Below, in pieces: positions 63,753 through 64,000 of a DNA stretch of 64,000 nt. The DNA comes from Chitinivorax sp. B (GTDB lineage Bacteria; Pseudomonadota; Gammaproteobacteria; Burkholderiales; SCOH01). The stretch is from the NCBI RefSeq assembly GCF_005503445.1, contig NZ_SCOH01000004.1, forward strand, positions 147,517 through 211,516, given 5' to 3'. Position 1 is the stretch's first letter, and the number at the start of each line of letters is the position of its first letter. The translations under genes and the position numbers were made by a program. The notes under the pieces are model-generated. The model saw only the letters and a program-made list of their open reading frames with translations. It did not search any database and was not told the origin of the DNA.

Positions 63753-63887
63753 CCCAAATAACTCCGGCAACAAAACCGGATGGTTGCACACCCCAAGGTG
63801 GAAACTTTTGTACGCTGTTTAGGCATCTCTGCACGAATCCAGTTTTCGGTAAACTAGCAGCGTCCCGCCTTTCGAGAGAGCCCTGCC

Positions 63888-64000
63888 ATGCAAGCATCGG
63901 GTCAACTGAGTTTCAGCGACATCGAGTACGCTGGCAAAAAGAAAAAGACACGGCGTGAGCTGTTTCTGACCCGACTGGATGCACTGCTGCCCTGGCCTCA
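63888..64000 (+). CDS. IS5-family transposase, N-terminus only (runs off right edge)
   Basis: ATG 63888 opens QASGQLSFSDIEYAGKKKKTRRELFLTRLDALLPWP, the family-typical start of IS5-type transposases (F..xEY..K.TRRExFL..MDxxxPW). It continues past the window, so intactness is unknown. Its left terminal repeat should lie between 63790 and 63887. Confidence 0.85.
   Translation, partial: MQASGQLSFSDIEYAGKKKKTRRELFLTRLDALLPWP

Noticed and set aside
1..64000. tRNA, rRNA and prophage genes
   Set aside because: Searched by eye for tRNA T-loop/CCA patterns and rRNA landmarks on both strands and for phage structural genes; none found. The TTCGAACC at about 24133 lacks a surrounding cloverleaf.

Overview
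The window reads as a chromosome segment of a betaproteobacterium. The evidence is the adjacent metX-metW pair, an ftrABCD-type ferrous iron operon, a type II homoserine kinase, an ECF sigma/zinc-finger anti-sigma pair of the Neisseria RpoE/MseR kind, a yybP-ykoY riboswitch ahead of a TMEM165/GDT1 gene, and moderate GC. I would lean to Neisseriales or a relative, but genus cannot be set from this sequence. No rRNA, tRNA, CRISPR array or prophage was seen.

Layout. 0.4-2 kb: secreted alpha-amylase with a CBM20 starch-binding domain; its partner is a lipoprotein pullulanase at 43.2-46.3 kb. 2.2-9.5 kb: nucleobase salvage (purine permease, apt, upp, hpt, with a TudS-like desulfurase in the upp operon; pyrE follows at 22 kb) and a Mn-riboswitch-controlled exporter. 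9.7-23.9 kb: mostly housekeeping and envelope genes (frameshifted M48 lipoprotein, msrQ without a neighbouring msrP, prolyl oligopeptidase, metXW, ampG-like permease, xth, pyrE). 24-26.3 kb: RNA repair module of an ATP-dependent RNA ligase and an HD-Pnk end-healing enzyme, preceded by a structured leader that looks able to hide the ligase ribosome-binding site. 26.7-33 kb: small accessory enzymes and a MocR/DJ-1 divergent pair. 33-36.3 kb: ftrABCD. 36-43 kb: efflux adaptor, ABC exporter, rarD and unknown genes. 46.6-53.2 kb: thrB-ECF-antisigma operon, tricorn-like protease, serine dehydratase, DUF488.

53.6-59.5 kb is an integron gene-cassette array: eight full attC sites, one truncated attC and one degenerate site at the left edge, with all cassette genes on the + strand and no integrase in the window (a CALIN arrangement). 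The cassettes encode a HEPN-type protein, a ClpP/SppA-fold serine protease coupled to a small partner ORF, a DUF4160 protein, a DUF6869-like protein, a VOC/PhnB protein, membrane proteins and a secreted protein.

59.5-64 kb is a scrap zone: RHS-repeat remnants, a 431-bp element with perfect 18-bp ends, a PHA depolymerase with a possible phasin-like partner, dense palindromes, a secreted ricin-fold lectin, an IS21 remnant (istA start joined to istB end) and the start of an IS5-type transposase cut by the window edge.

MITE-like elements occur throughout (10.9, 19.4, 26.4, 29.8 kb); three share related ends containing CTAACAAAACC or a variant of it.
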